Positions 5,423 to 5,602 of a stretch of 5,602 nucleotides of DNA are shown piece after piece. Within the stretch, counting starts at the first letter, position 1. Every line of letters begins with the position of its first letter. The stretch comes from Methanomicrobiales archaeon (lineage in GTDB: Archaea > Halobacteriota > Methanomicrobia > Methanomicrobiales > JACTUA01). Location of the stretch: assembly GCA_028678635.1 (NCBI GenBank), contig JAJRDC010000215.1:1-5602 (forward strand), given 5' to 3'. The position numbers and the translations under genes were made by a program. Under the pieces are notes generated by a model. The model made no database searches. It saw only the letters and a list, made by a program, of their open reading frames with translations, and was not told the origin of the DNA.

Positions 5423-5428
5423 GATAAA
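5423..5428 (-). promoter_or_regulatory. TATA box of the methyltransferase gene, leaderless
   Basis: TTTATC on the minus strand is centred about 27 bp before the ATG ending at 5398, which places transcription start at or next to the start codon. The bases in between are pyrimidine-rich on the coding strand (CCCCCCTCCACCATCC), so no ribosome-binding site exists. A clear BRE is lacking. Confidence 0.5.
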
Positions 5429-5470
5429 GGAGTAACCCGCGGTCCGGCGACCGGGAACCATGCCATCGGC

Positions 5471-5483
5471 CCCTGATTCAGGG
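5471..5483. repeat. Palindrome in the divergent methyltransferase/tRNA gap
   Basis: CCCTGA (5471-5476) and TCAGGG (5478-5483) are perfect arms around one T. ATCAGG at 5515-5520, just before the tRNA, repeats the half-site in inverted orientation to CCTGAT (5472-5477). The palindrome directly abuts the tRNA promoter. Function is unknown. Confidence 0.35.
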
Positions 5484-5498
5484 AAATCTTGAATTATG
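5484..5498 (+). promoter_or_regulatory. Promoter of tRNA-Gln
   Basis: The purine/A-rich AAATC (5484-5488) precedes the AT-rich TTGAATTATG (5489-5498). The box centre is 26-29 bp before the first tRNA base, which is the normal archaeal spacing for a tRNA transcript with little or no leader. Confidence 0.45.
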
Positions 5499-5521
5499 CT
5501 CCCATCGCCTTAGGATCAGGC

Positions 5522-5594
5522 ACCCCCGTAGTGTAGCGGTCAATCATCCCGGCCTTTGGAGCCGGTGACGGCGGTTCGAATCCGCCCGGGGGTA
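5522..5594 (+). tRNA. tRNA-Gln, anticodon UUG
   Basis: The 73-base gene folds as a complete cloverleaf without intron. The acceptor arms ACCCCCG (5522-5528) and CGGGGGT (5587-5593) pair fully, with discriminator A at 5594. The anticodon stem CCGGC/GCCGG (5549-5553, 5561-5565) holds the loop CTTTGGA with anticodon TTG at 5556-5558. The T arm is GGCGG/CCGCC (5570-5574, 5582-5586) around TTCGAAT. The D arm keeps A14, G18 and G19 (5535, 5538, 5539) but its stem is only 3 bp. The 3' CCA is not encoded and must be added after transcription. In methanogens this tRNA is normally charged with Glu and then amidated to Gln. The first pair is A1-U72. Confidence 0.95.
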
Positions 5595-5602
5595 TCTTCT
5601 CA

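Noticed and set aside
5399..5461. 21-residue N-terminal extension of the methyltransferase
   Set aside because: Contains the TATA box and a run of prolines; the promoter spacing fits the inner ATG.
5570..5594. tRNA-Gln 3' end as an attachment site for an integrated element
   Set aside because: No second copy of the T-arm/acceptor sequence is found near the recombinase gene or elsewhere in the window, and no other element genes are present.

Overview
The window looks like chromosomal DNA from a GC-rich methanogenic archaeon, most likely order Methanomicrobiales (Methanoculleus- or Methanofollis-like). The archaeal call rests on BRE/TATA-type promoters at the right distance from starts, two genes that look leaderless, a XerA-type recombinase, a secreted beta-propeller family common in methanogens, and a tRNA-Gln(UUG) without an encoded CCA end. 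The genus is a guess from composition and protein style.

Layout. Positions 1-1230 hold no convincing gene. This is unusual for a compact archaeal genome, and the stretch is rich in short perfect inverted repeats. It ends in two strong adjacent palindromes: a nested hairpin (1185-1227) and an 11-6-11 palindrome (1231-1258) with the size and layout of a Xer/dif recombination site. The xerA-like tyrosine recombinase gene follows (1292-2218, +), with a BRE/TATA placed for a leaderless transcript. A 217-bp convergent gap follows. Next is a 651-residue membrane-anchored, extracytoplasmic beta-propeller protein (4391-2436, -). Its promoter TATA box sits inside a perfect 8-bp inverted repeat, and a second palindrome lies about 40 bp further upstream. 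A class I SAM-dependent methyltransferase (5398-4565, -) is upstream on the same strand, probably with its own promoter and leaderless. A tRNA-Gln(UUG) gene (5522-5594, +) is divergent from it.

How the parts relate. The recombinase and the dif-like palindrome form a plausible enzyme-and-site pair (chromosome dimer resolution or an integration locus). The same palindrome touches the recombinase promoter, so it could also autoregulate it. The beta-propeller and methyltransferase genes show no clear functional link. The beta-propeller promoter looks regulated. No complete mobile element, CRISPR array or defence system is visible. The best candidates for something undescribed are the palindrome-rich gene-free stretch with its dif-like end, and the double-palindrome promoter of the beta-propeller gene.
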